A stretch of 64,000 nucleotides of DNA from assembly GCF_900167045.1 (NCBI RefSeq), contig NZ_FUXJ01000014.1:1-64000 (forward strand), read 5' to 3'. A program made the position numbers and the translations under genes. The notes under the pieces are model-generated. The model had not been told where the DNA came from. It saw only the letters and a list, made by a program, of their open reading frames with translations, and searched no databases. Below, one piece after another: positions 34,005 through 43,405 of this stretch (the stretch's first letter is position 1; the number at the start of each line of letters is the position of its first letter). This DNA comes from Legionella maceachernii (GTDB lineage: Bacteria > Pseudomonadota > Gammaproteobacteria > Legionellales > Legionellaceae).

Positions 34005-34752
34005 GATGGTTTCCCTTAAGCGTTGGTAAATTAATTTCGTCTTCCCAGCACTGTTGCGCTAGCCAGTTAGCAGGATGTTTCCAGTTTGGAGTCCATTGGC
34101 CATTTGCTTTTAGGCTTTGTGTGTTGTCGATTTGTTGTTTGAGAGCAGCAAGCATCTCTGTGATTAGTTCCTGTGAGGGGTTAAGTTGCTCAAAAGCTTC
34201 CCAGGCTTTTTGTTTGCCTGTTTTTTGCGGATAAAGCGACCAAAACTTTTCGAATTGCGAGTGTAAATAAATAAAATAATTATTATTAATATGAGGTATG
34301 TCGGCCTGTGGGATTTTTGGTGGTTCGACCTCGAGGCAATTCTTTCCGTAACGTTCTGATTTAAAGTTATTTATTTTGGTAGATTGCAAGTCTGCTTCGT
34401 GGTTCGGCTTCGGTATGGCCTTTTTTTGGTTAAAATTATCCAAGTCTGGAAGAAGGCATTTTAAAATAAGTTGCTGGTTAATTGATTGGTTTAAAATTAT
34501 GCCTGCGCGTTCTAAAGATTTTACTCCTCGTTTGACTTGTTGAAGACTAGGACTACCTGTTTTCACCCCAGCAATTGGAGCGACATACAACACTTCCCGT
34601 ATGGATTGATAACTGATGCGTCGTTTAATCCCGACTATCCCTGTTGCTCTATCCATATAGGGACGGATTCCCATGAGGTAGATAAGTCGCTGGATATAGG
34701 GTAGCTCCTGAAGGGCTGTAAGCTCACCCATGTTGATTAATAGAAAATTCAT
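33859..34752 (-). CDS. lvrA: LvrA-like protein (winged-helix replication-type protein)
   Basis: The protein has 297 residues. The N-terminus (about 15-110) resembles a helix-turn-helix region (RRISYQSIREVL, PSLQQVKRGVKSLERAGII). A Ser/Asn-rich linker separates it from a C-terminal block (FEKFWSLYPQKTGKQKAWEAF, then WKHPANWLAQQCWEDEI) seen in phage/plasmid replication-initiation proteins and in LvrA of Legionella elements. It is divergent from the repressor gene across a 284-base region holding two operator-like dyads, so it is likely the first gene of the repressed operon. The 3' 146 bases overlap lvrB. Confidence 0.7.
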   Translation of the reverse strand: MNFLLINMGELTALQELPYIQRLIYLMGIRPYMDRATGIVGIKRRISYQSIREVLYVAPIAGVKTGSPSLQQVKRGVKSLERAGIILNQSINQQLILKCLLPDLDNFNQKKAIPKPNHEADLQSTKINNFKSERYGKNCLEVEPPKIPQADIPHINNNYFIYLHSQFEKFWSLYPQKTGKQKAWEAFEQLNPSQELITEMLAALKQQIDNTQSLKANGQWTPNWKHPANWLAQQCWEDEINLPTLKGNHHEKHQRSAEKQSPFTRLWESCQNGADFDFDTEEPEQPQQDNTNPIYQS

Positions 34753-34957
34753 TTTAAATCAGCTATTGATGTGAATCGAAATTCGCTCTTTCTGATTGTC
34801 ATATATGAACTCTCCTATTAGATCTTAAAATGAGTTTTGTCATGAAATGCAAATTTCTCATTTCTGTTAATAAATGTTGACTACCATTCTGTAAGTTTGG
34901 ATAATCTGTATAAAAAACTGCTATAAAAATAAACATTTTATTTGTTTACCCATTAAT

Positions 34958-35006
34958 TTAAACAAAAAGTTTAATTTATAAAAAGATTATTGAACATTTA
35001 GTTTAA
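34958..35006. promoter_or_regulatory. Two dyad operators TTAAAC-N5-GTTTAA between lvrA and the repressor gene
   Basis: The sites are TTAAAC-AAAAA-GTTTAA at 34958-34974 and TTGAAC-ATTTA-GTTTAA at 34990-35006. Their centres are 32 bases apart, about three helical turns, on the same face. They sit just before the repressor start at 35037 and within the divergent promoter region of lvrA. The same dyad recurs before the excisionase gene (42988-43026), which supports a shared repressor. Confidence 0.75.
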
Positions 35007-35036
35007 TGTCAATGATTTTATTTTTTCGAGGTAAGT

Positions 35037-35669
35037 ATGGATCTCAGAACCAAAATAGGTCATCGAATTAGCGAGGCACGTAAGGCATTAGGATTATCCC
35101 TCACAGAGTTAGCAGCAAAATCAGATGGTTTATCTATAGGAAGAATTTCAAATTGGGAACGAGGAACACGAAGCCCTCGGGCAGGAGAAATTAAATTATT
35201 AGCAGAACTATTAAATGTATCAGCTTCTTATCTCTTATGTTTAACAGACAACCCTAAGAAAGAACAAAGTGGTCCTCAACAAATTAGAGTGCTGCTTATG
35301 GAAGATATAACAAAGGCAAATGGTGATGTCAGTCACTTAAGTTCAGAAGATTTAATTACAATAGATAGAGGAAATGAATACAGCAATAGCAATCTCTTTG
35401 CTAGTATCATCGATGATAGCAGTATGGAGCCAGAATTTAATAAAGGTGATGTTATCGTAATTAATCCTGAGTTAACCCCTAAGCCTGGTGATTTTGTTCT
35501 TATTTATTTATTGGGAAAAAAACAAACAGTGCTTCGCAAATATCGTGAAGTTCAAGGTTACTTATTTCGTTTATTGCCAAATAATGAATTGTGGGCAACT
35601 ATAGATATAAAAAAACCTAACGAAGTACTCATGCTTGGAGTGGTAACAGAATATAGAAGATTTTTTTAA
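35037..35669 (+). CDS. LexA/CI-type repressor with S24 peptidase domain (PrpA-like)
   Basis: The protein has 210 residues. The N-terminal helix-turn-helix (about 7-70) contains LSLTELAAKSDGLSIGRISN and a WERGTRSPR recognition turn. The C-terminal S24 domain has DSSMEPEF with Ser129 and TVLRKYR with Lys168, matching the LexA Ser119/Lys156 dyad, so RecA-stimulated self-cleavage is plausible. No clear Ala-Gly cleavage site was found in the linker. Divergent to lvrA, it corresponds to the phage repressor protein gene of Legionella islands and is the best candidate to bind the TTAAAC-N5-GTTTAA dyads, including its own promoter. DNA damage could then release conjugation and excision genes. Confidence 0.88.
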   Translation: MDLRTKIGHRISEARKALGLSLTELAAKSDGLSIGRISNWERGTRSPRAGEIKLLAELLNVSASYLLCLTDNPKKEQSGPQQIRVLLMEDITKANGDVSHLSSEDLITIDRGNEYSNSNLFASIIDDSSMEPEFNKGDVIVINPELTPKPGDFVLIYLLGKKQTVLRKYREVQGYLFRLLPNNELWATIDIKKPNEVLMLGVVTEYRRFF

Positions 35670-35776
35670 GAATAAATCCTATTTATTTAAAAAGATGGCT
35701 GTTTAATATAAGCCTGTAATTTTTTATTTGCTGTGTACTATCGAGGGCTTATGTTTAGCATAAGTGATTTTGCAAG

Positions 35777-36019
35777 TTATATACTGAATACAAGTAAAAA
35801 AAACTGCCCTAACCGTTGGGCAGCATCATCAGAAAAGAATGCTTTTCCTTCATGGACCTCTGATAATATCTGAATTGGTACCTCAAGAACACTCGCCAGA
35901 TCGTCGAGACTAATTGGTTTAAATCGTAATAATGCTTCAATCCATATTTTCTGATTGTGTTTATTTTCTCCAAAATTAAATCGAATAAATGGTTCACTAA
36001 ACTCAATAATGCATCCCAT
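35777..36019 (-). CDS. Small protein with helix-turn-helix-like C-terminus
   Basis: The protein has 80 residues. GAGGA lies seven bases before ATG 36019. The C-terminal half (ISLDDLASVLEVPIQILSEV, then FFSDDAAQRLGQFF) looks like the XRE-type pattern of a toxin-antitoxin or repressor DNA-binding domain. It lies opposite to and between two repressor genes, divergent from the second. A regulatory role is likely, but I cannot name the family. Confidence 0.55.
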   Translation of the reverse strand: MGCIIEFSEPFIRFNFGENKHNQKIWIEALLRFKPISLDDLASVLEVPIQILSEVHEGKAFFSDDAAQRLGQFFLLVFSI

Positions 36020-36183
36020 GCAGAATTCCTCAGTATTTTAATTTTAATTAGAGTAATAAATTTTTACTTGCAAGTAAATAATATTTTTCTTTAGGTAAAT
36101 TTAATTAGTTAAATAATAATTACTTTTAAAAATAATATAAATGTGTAAGAATATAATTATCATAGATGGAGCTACCTTGAGCA

Positions 36184-36861
36184 ATGCTAGAAAATACTGA
36201 CCAAAAGCCTGTAGAAAAAAGCGCACTTGAGAATTTATCAGAAAATCTGGCTAATCTGTTAAAAGCTAATCATATTAATGAAGCTGAGCTAGCTAGGAAG
36301 TTGAATATAACTTATAACACTATTCATCGGATAATAAATAGGACTACTCCCGATCCGAAATTGTCTACTCTGAAGCTAATTGCGGAATATTTTCATGTTA
36401 GCTTAGATTATTTGTTGTCTGATAATGTGAACTGTGAAAATTTTGACTCAGGCAAGCCTCAATTTATTCCAATACTCTCATGGGAATATATTCAAACATC
36501 CGATTTCAATAGTCACTTTGTACCCCAGGCTTCAACTGGTTGGATTCCAGTCGTGGCAAACAAACAAAATATAATTAGCGATAAATGTTATGCGTTAGAA
36601 AGTACTCGCTCAATGTCGCCAAGGTTTCCTATCGGCTCAACTTTTGTTGTGAAACCGGATGAGCCACCTATTGATGGTGATTTAGTCATTATTAGGTTTA
36701 AAGAGGATAGAAGTGTCTCTTTGAGAGAATTGGTTATTGATTCACCTGATTGGCAATTACTGCCAATTATCCCTGGTTCAAAAGCGCTTATATACGACAA
36801 AGAAGTAATAGAAATTATTGGCATAGTGATTTTAACGCTTATCCAGTCGAGACATAAATAA
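36184..36861 (+). CDS. Second CI-type repressor with degenerate S24 domain
   Basis: The protein has 225 residues. The N-terminal helix-turn-helix (about 15-75) includes INEAELARKLNITYNTIHRI. The C-terminal half resembles the S24/LexA fold. Ser143 in TRSMSPRF is kept, but in the segment SVSLRELV the position equal to LexA Lys156 is Arg181. Without the general-base Lys it should not self-cleave and may instead be a stable repressor or sense a ligand or partner. It is followed 11 bases later by a 2H phosphoesterase gene, likely co-transcribed. Confidence 0.8.
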   Translation: MLENTDQKPVEKSALENLSENLANLLKANHINEAELARKLNITYNTIHRIINRTTPDPKLSTLKLIAEYFHVSLDYLLSDNVNCENFDSGKPQFIPILSWEYIQTSDFNSHFVPQASTGWIPVVANKQNIISDKCYALESTRSMSPRFPIGSTFVVKPDEPPIDGDLVIIRFKEDRSVSLRELVIDSPDWQLLPIIPGSKALIYDKEVIEIIGIVILTLIQSRHK

Positions 36862-36872
36862 AGGACTAATAG

Positions 36873-37412
36873 ATGCCTAAAAAATATAATATCGCTTTAT
36901 TACCGCTGCATAGCAGTGATGAGATTATCGAGTTTGCAAAAAAATTTTCTACTTTGTCTGAAAATTACATGCTGGGTGAGAAATCATTACCGCATGTGAC
37001 TCTCTGCCAATTCTATGCAGAAGAAAAACAAGTAAACGAGGTATGGGAAAATGCATGCAATACTTTGACTGAACACTCTTTAGAGCTAACATTTGGAAAT
37101 TTTAGCTGTATTTCTTTTGATGAGAGCACTTTCTGGGTTTCTCTGCTTCCTGATAAAGTAGATGCATTAAATGACATGTACTCAGAAATAATAAAAATAG
37201 TAAAACCATTTAATAATAAATTATTTGATCCGCATATGACTCTTTTTAATACTAAAAATAAAGAGTATAAAACACTTATTAAGGATGATTTGTCTCAGTA
37301 TTCTTCGATTTCCGATTGTTTTATTCTTGCATTGGGTGAATGTGATGAAATTGGGCAATTTACTCGCTTGGTTGAGAGTTATCAACTAAGTAAGAGTCTT
37401 TCTTTCACCTAA
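36873..37412 (+). CDS. 2H phosphoesterase superfamily protein (2'-5' RNA ligase-like)
   Basis: The protein has 179 residues with two HxT motifs: LPHVTLCQF (His41, Thr43) and FDPHMTLFN (His121, Thr123). Together with the size these define the 2H superfamily, whose members open or close 2',3'-cyclic phosphates and 2'-5' bonds. Substrates range from RNA ends to cyclic oligonucleotides; phage anti-CBASS nucleases belong here. It is downstream of the degenerate repressor with an 11-base gap. Carriage on a mobile element makes an RNA-repair or anti-defence role possible, but the substrate cannot be told from sequence. Confidence 0.85.
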   Translation: MPKKYNIALLPLHSSDEIIEFAKKFSTLSENYMLGEKSLPHVTLCQFYAEEKQVNEVWENACNTLTEHSLELTFGNFSCISFDESTFWVSLLPDKVDALNDMYSEIIKIVKPFNNKLFDPHMTLFNTKNKEYKTLIKDDLSQYSSISDCFILALGECDEIGQFTRLVESYQLSKSLSFT

Positions 37413-37426
37413 TAAAAATAGGTTGC

Positions 37427-37966
37427 TTATTTGACCAAGGTTATTTTATTGGTAGAGACTTTGGGTTGGTTCCGGCAAATTCGCTTTTCATATTTTTTTG
37501 ATAAAAACCCGATATAAAAAGCTTGAGTCGGATCGAATCCTTTAATAAGTTCTTTGTTATTAAATATTGTTAGGAGAGGAAGGGTGTGAATTTCTTGAGT
37601 ATCTTTGTCTAAAAATAATAAATTATTTCTTCGATCAGTCGAATATATGGAGTATTTTTTTTGAGAGTTGATAATAAAAAAATCGCACCTATCAATGCTT
37701 TGATTCTTTTTGGTTAACTCTTCCCAGTATTCTCCATAACAATAACCTATGTACGAAGCCTGTTCTGAAGAAAAATCTGAAAGAACAGCATGATCATTAA
37801 TAATATCGTCAAATTTTATATGAAGTAGAGAGCCTGACCCTCTGCAAGAAAAATAAATTTTATTGCCTGTAATTTTTTTTAGATTACAGTAGGGACGATT
37901 TTGAATAAAAGTAATTGGATAAACTGACCTGACGTAATTAACTATTTTTCTAAAAAATTTGGACAT
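37427..37966 (-). CDS. Protein of unknown function with a repeated motif
   Basis: The protein has 179 residues, is basic, and has no signal peptide. I do not recognise the family. A motif appears twice: FSSEQASYIGYCYGEYWEEL (about 65-84) and FDPTQAFYIGFLSKKYEKRI (about 144-163), each preceded by a beta-rich stretch with a hydrophobic LSDF or LIKGF. This suggests an internal duplication. It lies 43 bases downstream of the transporter gene on the same strand and may be co-transcribed. It is accessory DNA of the element. Confidence 0.6.
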   Translation of the reverse strand: MSKFFRKIVNYVRSVYPITFIQNRPYCNLKKITGNKIYFSCRGSGSLLHIKFDDIINDHAVLSDFSSEQASYIGYCYGEYWEELTKKNQSIDRCDFFIINSQKKYSIYSTDRRNNLLFLDKDTQEIHTLPLLTIFNNKELIKGFDPTQAFYIGFLSKKYEKRICRNQPKVSTNKITLVK

Positions 37967-38009
37967 TAAAGTTCCATTTTTAACTTGGTTATGTATATAA
38001 TTTCATCAC

Positions 38010-38768
38010 TCATCTAGTGCTAATTTTCGCTTTAGATGTGGTAGAGGAATAAGTTTTATACGCATGAAAGTCATAAACATTATTTAAAGAAAAAGGCGTA
38101 AACTCTGTATCAAAATCATATAATTCAAATCCCTCCTTTTTTTTGATAAGGTCAGTAAGGATTAAAATTAAAGGTAGGAAAAAGATTTGGCACAATATTT
38201 TTTTTATATATGCATACCCGAATATTTTTAAAAATAAATCACCAGGCATTGTCCCAAAAAAAGCTAAAAGAAAGAAACAAATAATATCAATTGAACTAGC
38301 GCAAATAGTCGATACTAAAATTCTTTTAGGCAGGATGTAATTTTTACATTTTAATTTTGCTAGTAAGTAACTATTAAGAAAATCAGATATTAAATAGCTT
38401 ATTACAGAAGCACATATAATTCTCGTACTCGGTACGAGAATATCGTGAAATTGATTTTGTAGTGTCCATGAAGGAGATGGAGGGATTTTGTCAACTATGT
38501 GAATAAAAAATACAAATAAAAGATTGAGTAAAAATCCAGACCAGATTGCTTGCCGGGCATTTTTATAACCGTAAATTTCTACGATAAGGCAATTAAGGAT
38601 GCTGGTAATCGGAAAAATGAAGAAACTACCAGTTAGAACAATACCCCAAAAAGAAACTAATTTCACAGCTGCTATACCTGAAATTAACCAGGTTGCTGAA
38701 AATAATGTTGCAAGAAGGAAAAGAAATTTCGACTGAAATTCTCTCTGTGTATTTTCTAAAACATCCAT
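38010..38768 (-). CDS. YhhQ/VUT-family queuosine-precursor-type transporter
   Basis: The protein has 252 residues with about six membrane helices. It carries the VUT-family signatures: NCLIVEIYGYKNARQAIWSG after helix 2, and RIICASVISYLISDFLNSYL in helix 4, followed by basic KLKCKN. Family members import queuine or pre-queuosine bases, or related compounds. The C-terminus (about 210-252) is soluble and longer than usual. Occurrence on a conjugative element is unusual. It could supply deazapurine bases for tRNA or DNA modification, but no que/dpd genes are near. Confidence 0.85.
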   Translation of the reverse strand: MDVLENTQREFQSKFLFLLATLFSATWLISGIAAVKLVSFWGIVLTGSFFIFPITSILNCLIVEIYGYKNARQAIWSGFLLNLLFVFFIHIVDKIPPSPSWTLQNQFHDILVPSTRIICASVISYLISDFLNSYLLAKLKCKNYILPKRILVSTICASSIDIICFFLLAFFGTMPGDLFLKIFGYAYIKKILCQIFFLPLILILTDLIKKKEGFELYDFDTEFTPFSLNNVYDFHAYKTYSSTTSKAKISTR

Positions 38769-38894
38769 AAATCCCTATACTTATAGTCCAAATCAAAAAT
38801 TGTAGCATTATTCTTACGCATACAAAATAAGTCGTAAGCGATTGATGAAATATATTCACATCTGGAGTTGTCCCTATCAAACTGAACCACAAGA

Positions 38895-39850
38895 TCATCG
38901 CGCAATAGTTTTTAAAAACTGCGTTGGAGACATCATATTAAGCCCTTTATGAGGAGCAATTTCACTATAATCATCAAACCAGGCAGCAAGTTGCTTAATA
39001 AAGTCATAAGCATTTAAAGCATCATAAAAAGCAACGTAATCTCGCTTAAAAATTTTGACGAAGGCTTCAGCCATTCCACTGGATTCTGGGCTATAAAGAG
39101 CAGTTGTGTAGATGTCAAAGCCTAATGACCTAGCAAATTCGACGCTCTCTTTAGTGACATAGCAAGGCCCGTTATCACTCAGCCACTGAATTTTATGAGG
39201 AAGACGCTCAATCCTACCAAAACAATACTCTAGGGGCTTCAAGCATCAAATCACGTATGGCTTCACCATTGATACCTACCGTTGAAGCGATATAACTTAA
39301 AATCTCTCTATCACAAGTATCCAAGGTGAAAGCAACATAGACTTTCTCCCCATTGGCACACTAGACGGTGAAGCAATTCGAGCACCATCGCAGGTTGCTT
39401 TTAAGCATGATAATTTTGCGGTCATGGGTTGTCCTTGGTCTTTACCAAAGCGGGTTAGAGCAATTGATTTTGCTTGATAATTCGATAGACGCGTTTATGG
39501 TTTACTCTCGGTTGCTGTTGTCGAGTTAGTTCTTGGTTGAGTAAAGTGCTTACTCGTCGATACCCATAACTACTCCGTTTATGAGTAATTGCTAAAATAG
39601 CAGGTAGAATTTGTTCATCTTCTATTTTTTTATACATTTGAGTTCTTCTTTTCATCGCATTAAGCCTTTCTGTTAAATTAGAGCGAGAGACATTCAACGT
39701 GCGAGCAATCGCTTTCACTCGAAATCTTCCAGTCCTAGCAAGGGTTGTCGCGAGATGAGTTTTTTTTCACGGCGAAGCTTCACCGCTTCTTTTAATATCT
39801 CATTCTATAAAGTCTTTTGACCTAAAACCCGCTCCAATTGCCTGAAAACT
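38895..39850 (-). pseudogene. IS3-family (IS2 group) transposase, frameshifted
   Basis: Translated segments follow IS2 OrfB order on the minus strand. LNVSRSNLTERLNAMKRR and SSYGYRRVSTLLNQE, then NHKRVYRIIKQNQLL, lie at about 39455-39720. The DDE core (RWCS-like, KVYVAFTLDTCDREILSYIA in other frames) lies at 39243-39454. The end LSDNGPCYVTKE, YSPESSGMAEAFVK, IFKRDYVAF, HKGLNMMSPTQFL lies at 38895-39242. Several frameshifts and stops separate them. OrfA is only a scrap upstream. The element is dead. Confidence 0.8.
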
Positions 39851-39859
39851 ATTCCCTCG

Positions 39860-40700
<841 letters not shown>

Positions 40701-40791
40701 GGTCTTAACTGCTTTGGGGAAGTACTTTCTACGAAATAATGTTATATAATTCCACTACTGTCACAACCGAAATTAAGAAGGATACCTCATT

Positions 40792-42201
40792 ATGCATGAC
40801 ATCATATGCCCACACTGCAAGAAAGCATTCAAAATTGACGAGGCTGGGTATGCAGAGATTCTTAAACAGGTTCGTGACAAAGATTTTGAACAGCAGTTAA
40901 AAGAGCGGCTTGAGTTAGCTGAAAAGGATAAGATGAATGCCGTGCAACTAGCTACAACTAAAATCACCAGCGAATTGGAGAAGACCGCAGCAACCAAAGA
41001 TGCTGAAATCAAGGAATTGAGGGCTAAACTTGATGCCAGTAAAGTCGAACAAAAACTCGCTGTGACTGAAGCGGTAAATGTTCTGGAAAAAGAGCGTGAT
41101 GCACTCGATAATGAGCTTAAACAAGCAAAACATGATAATCTTTCCATCTTTCAACTTGCCGAAGAAAAGCTTGTGAACGAACGGCAAAAAATTACTGCAA
41201 TGAAGGACGCCGAAATCCAAGAGCTGAAGGCCAAAATCGAATCTATCGAGCTTACACAGAAGATTGCCATGACTGATGCAGTTATGGCAATCGAAAGAGA
41301 ACGCGACAAACTGAAAAATGACTTTGTGCAAATGCAGCTTGAAAAGCAACGAGTTGAGCAGTCACTCAAGGAAAAGTATGAAACACAAATCAAAGATCGT
41401 GAAAGCGAGATCGAGCGTCTTCGTGACATGAAAGCTCGCTTATCAACCAAGATGGTTGGCGAAACCCTTGAGCAACATTGTGAAACTGAGTTCAATCGTA
41501 TTCGGGCGATGGCATTTCCTAAAGCGTATTTTGAAAAAGACAACGACTCGCGATCTGGTAGTAAGGGAGATTATATCTTTCGTGACTTTGATGAGGCTCA
41601 CACTGAGTTCGTCTCGATTATGTTTGAGATGAAAAACGAGAACGACGAAACAGCTACCAAAAAGAAGAATGAAGACTTTCTTAAAGAACTTGACAAGGAT
41701 AGGAATGAAAAGAATTGTGAATACGCGATTCTCGTTTCACTTCTTGAGCCTGATAGCGAGCTTTACAACACTGGCATTGTTGATGTATCTCATCGTTACC
41801 GAAAAATGTATGTCGTTCGACCACAGTTTTTCATTCCAATCATTACATTGCTGCGAAATGCTGCTCAGAACTCACTGAAGTACAAAAAAGAGCTCGCTCT
41901 AGTAAAAGAACAAAACATTGATATCACGAACTTCGAGAATGAACTCGAGGCCTTCAAAACTGGCTTTGCTCGGAATTATGAATTAGCATCCAAGAAATTT
42001 AAAACGGCTATTGAGGAAATCGACAAAACTATTGACCATCTTCAGAAGACGAAGGATGCTCTTCTTGGTTCCGAAAACAATCTCCGTCTTGCTAACAACA
42101 AAGCTGAAGATTTAACTGTTAAGAAACTGACCAAAGGTAACCCTACAATGGCCGCTAAGTTTGCTGAGCTCAAGAGTGATAATACTTCCAATTCTGTATG
42201 A
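40792..42201 (+). CDS. DUF2130 protein: long coiled coil with PD-(D/E)xK-like nuclease domain
   Basis: The protein has 469 residues. A CPHC pair near the N-terminus (Cys6, Cys9) looks like half of a zinc ribbon. A coiled coil spans about 20-220. The C-terminal domain has [25 protein letters not shown] with Asp260, and FEMKNE with Glu279 and Lys281, a PD-(D/E)xK-like arrangement as proposed for DUF2130. A further coiled coil follows at about 395-440. DUF2130 genes often lie near restriction-modification loci; here it follows a dead hsdM. It may cut or process DNA, but its function is not established. Confidence 0.82.
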   Translation: MHDIICPHCKKAFKIDEAGYAEILKQVRDKDFEQQLKERLELAEKDKMNAVQLATTKITSELEKTAATKDAEIKELRAKLDASKVEQKLAVTEAVNVLEKERDALDNELKQAKHDNLSIFQLAEEKLVNERQKITAMKDAEIQELKAKIESIELTQKIAMTDAVMAIERERDKLKNDFVQMQLEKQRVEQSLKEKYETQIKDRESEIERLRDMKARLSTKMVGETLEQHCETEFNRIRAMAFPKAYFEKDNDSRSGSKGDYIFRDFDEAHTEFVSIMFEMKNENDETATKKKNEDFLKELDKDRNEKNCEYAILVSLLEPDSELYNTGIVDVSHRYRKMYVVRPQFFIPIITLLRNAAQNSLKYKKELALVKEQNIDITNFENELEAFKTGFARNYELASKKFKTAIEEIDKTIDHLQKTKDALLGSENNLRLANNKAEDLTVKKLTKGNPTMAAKFAELKSDNTSNSV

Positions 42202-42314
42202 CCGAATTAGTAAAAGGCTATTTTCATCGTCTAGGTAACAGCGCTATCGAACCTGAAGATCTTTTCGAAAGGAAGGTTACAAAGTTACATGGTTGGTGGT
42301 GCGCACTCCGATGA
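42198..42314 (+). CDS. Short ORF overlapping the DUF2130 stop, probable remnant of a downstream gene
   Basis: ATG 42198 overlaps the preceding stop (ATGA), the usual layout of coupled genes. It gives 38 residues beginning [20 protein letters not shown] before a TGA. The DNA after the stop is disordered with no continuation. I read it as the surviving start of a partner gene truncated by later insertion or deletion. It does not match anything I recognise. Confidence 0.45.
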   Translation: MTELVKGYFHRLGNSAIEPEDLFERKVTKLHGWWCALR

Positions 42315-42987
42315 TGTGAATTTCGAGATAAAGATGAACTCCCTAAGTATTTAGTTTTTTCTAGTAGGGTATCGGGGGGATCAGTTTTCGTTTGTGGGGG
42401 GCAGTTTACAACTGCTGGCGACAATACTATCCGGTGATAAAGCCTAACTCAAATATGATAATTTGAGCTTTGAATCACTGGTGGTTGGGTAAACCGAAGG
42501 TTGAACAGCCCGGTGCCGGTTAGGAAACTTGCCGGTATACCCGATAATTTGATTAGCTGCATGCCATAACGTTAATAGAGCTTGACGTATCACTTCATTT
42601 TCTTTTAGATATCTTCTTTGCTTCTTTAGCGGCGGAAATTGGAAGTTTACTTTGATTAAGCAAGCTGATCGCATATTTCCTCTGGTAACCTGTGCTTGCT
42701 ATAAACTCATCAAGAATCCTTTTTTTCATTACCAGCCCCTCGGGTGCTATTTTTTCAATGGTATAAAGTTTTTATAAATAGGCAATAGCTTGATGAGATT
42801 TGCCGGTGGTTTTTGCAAATTTAACCAATTCTGCAAAAGAACGTCTTGCGTGGCTCATGCATCCGAGATGGATAATCTTGGGTTATCATTTATTGCTCCA
42901 TCGATTAAATCGACCGCCAATTTGGCTAGACCAAACTACGTTTTCTTCGAATATTTGAAATTTCAGGACGTTATTAATTGAATTATA
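42315..42987. other. Degenerate region between DUF2130 gene and excisionase; includes an IS66 scrap
   Basis: No intact gene is seen. A minus-strand 76-codon frame (42444-42674) has no ribosome-binding site and no motif. The only recognisable item is an IS66 TnpC scrap at 42735-42875. Confidence 0.55.
42735..42875 (-). pseudogene. IS66 TnpC fragment
   Basis: The minus-strand translation reads HLGCMSHARRSFAELVKFAK, then SHQAIAYL, a stop, and KLYTIEK. This is the IS66 segment that in intact TnpC reads GCxAHARRKF ... YIxKLYxIE. A premature stop interrupts it, and it is not joined to other TnpC parts. It is at the other end of the element from the 2830-3129 fragment. Confidence 0.7.
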
Positions 42988-43026
42988 TTAAACAAATAGT
43001 TTAATATGTTTAAACTATTTGTTTAA
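42988..43026. promoter_or_regulatory. Two dyad operators TTAAAC-N5-GTTTAA before the excisionase gene
   Basis: The sites are TTAAAC-AAATA-GTTTAA at 42988-43004 and TTAAAC-TATTT-GTTTAA at 43010-43026. Their centres are 22 bases apart, about two turns. They are each other's reverse complement, so the pair also forms one large inverted repeat. They end 13 bases before the excisionase start. Identical half-sites flank the repressor gene promoter 8 kb away. Confidence 0.8.
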
Positions 43027-43039
43027 TTTATGGGGAACA

Positions 43040-43405
43040 ATGATTAATAAAGCCACTTATCCTTTTTTACCTAGACTTATCCGACTTAGAGATGCTCCTT
43101 TATATTTAGGAATGGATCGACATCGATTTAATGAATTAGTTAGACCTATGTTAATTGAAATTCCTATTGGCTCACAAGGAGTGGCGTTTGATCGGCTTGA
43201 TTTAGATGCATGGGTAGACGATTATATCCAATGTAGTGGTCGTCCTGCAGCAAAAAAACAAAGGAATTTTAATAAATGGGACGTAAACGAACGCCAGGAC
43301 TGCAAAAAAGAGGTGAGTTCTGGGTCATTGACAAGAAAGTATTCGGACGCCGATTTTGCGAAAGCACTGGAGCTAGCGACCTCGAAGAGGCGGAAAAATA
43401 TCTAG
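43040..43405 (+). CDS. Excisionase/AlpA-like helix-turn-helix protein
   Basis: ATG 43040 has GGGGAA upstream; the in-frame start at 43019 lies within the operator. The protein has 121 residues. The front half, LPRLIRLRDAPLYLGMDRHRF and VAFDRLDLDAWVDDYI, is the classic winged-helix layout of excisionase/AlpA-type proteins, with a DNA-binding helix and a C-terminal YxxxD-like strand. The last 44 codons overlap the integrase start in another frame (130 bases), an arrangement that couples their expression. It probably directs excision of the element. Confidence 0.75.
   Translation: MINKATYPFLPRLIRLRDAPLYLGMDRHRFNELVRPMLIEIPIGSQGVAFDRLDLDAWVDDYIQCSGRPAAKKQRNFNKWDVNERQDCKKEVSSGSLTRKYSDADFAKALELATSKRRKNI

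Noticed and set aside
42444-42674. 76-codon minus-strand frame near an IS66 scrap
   Set aside because: Not recognisable as IS66 or anything else, no ribosome-binding site; kept only as part of the degenerate region.
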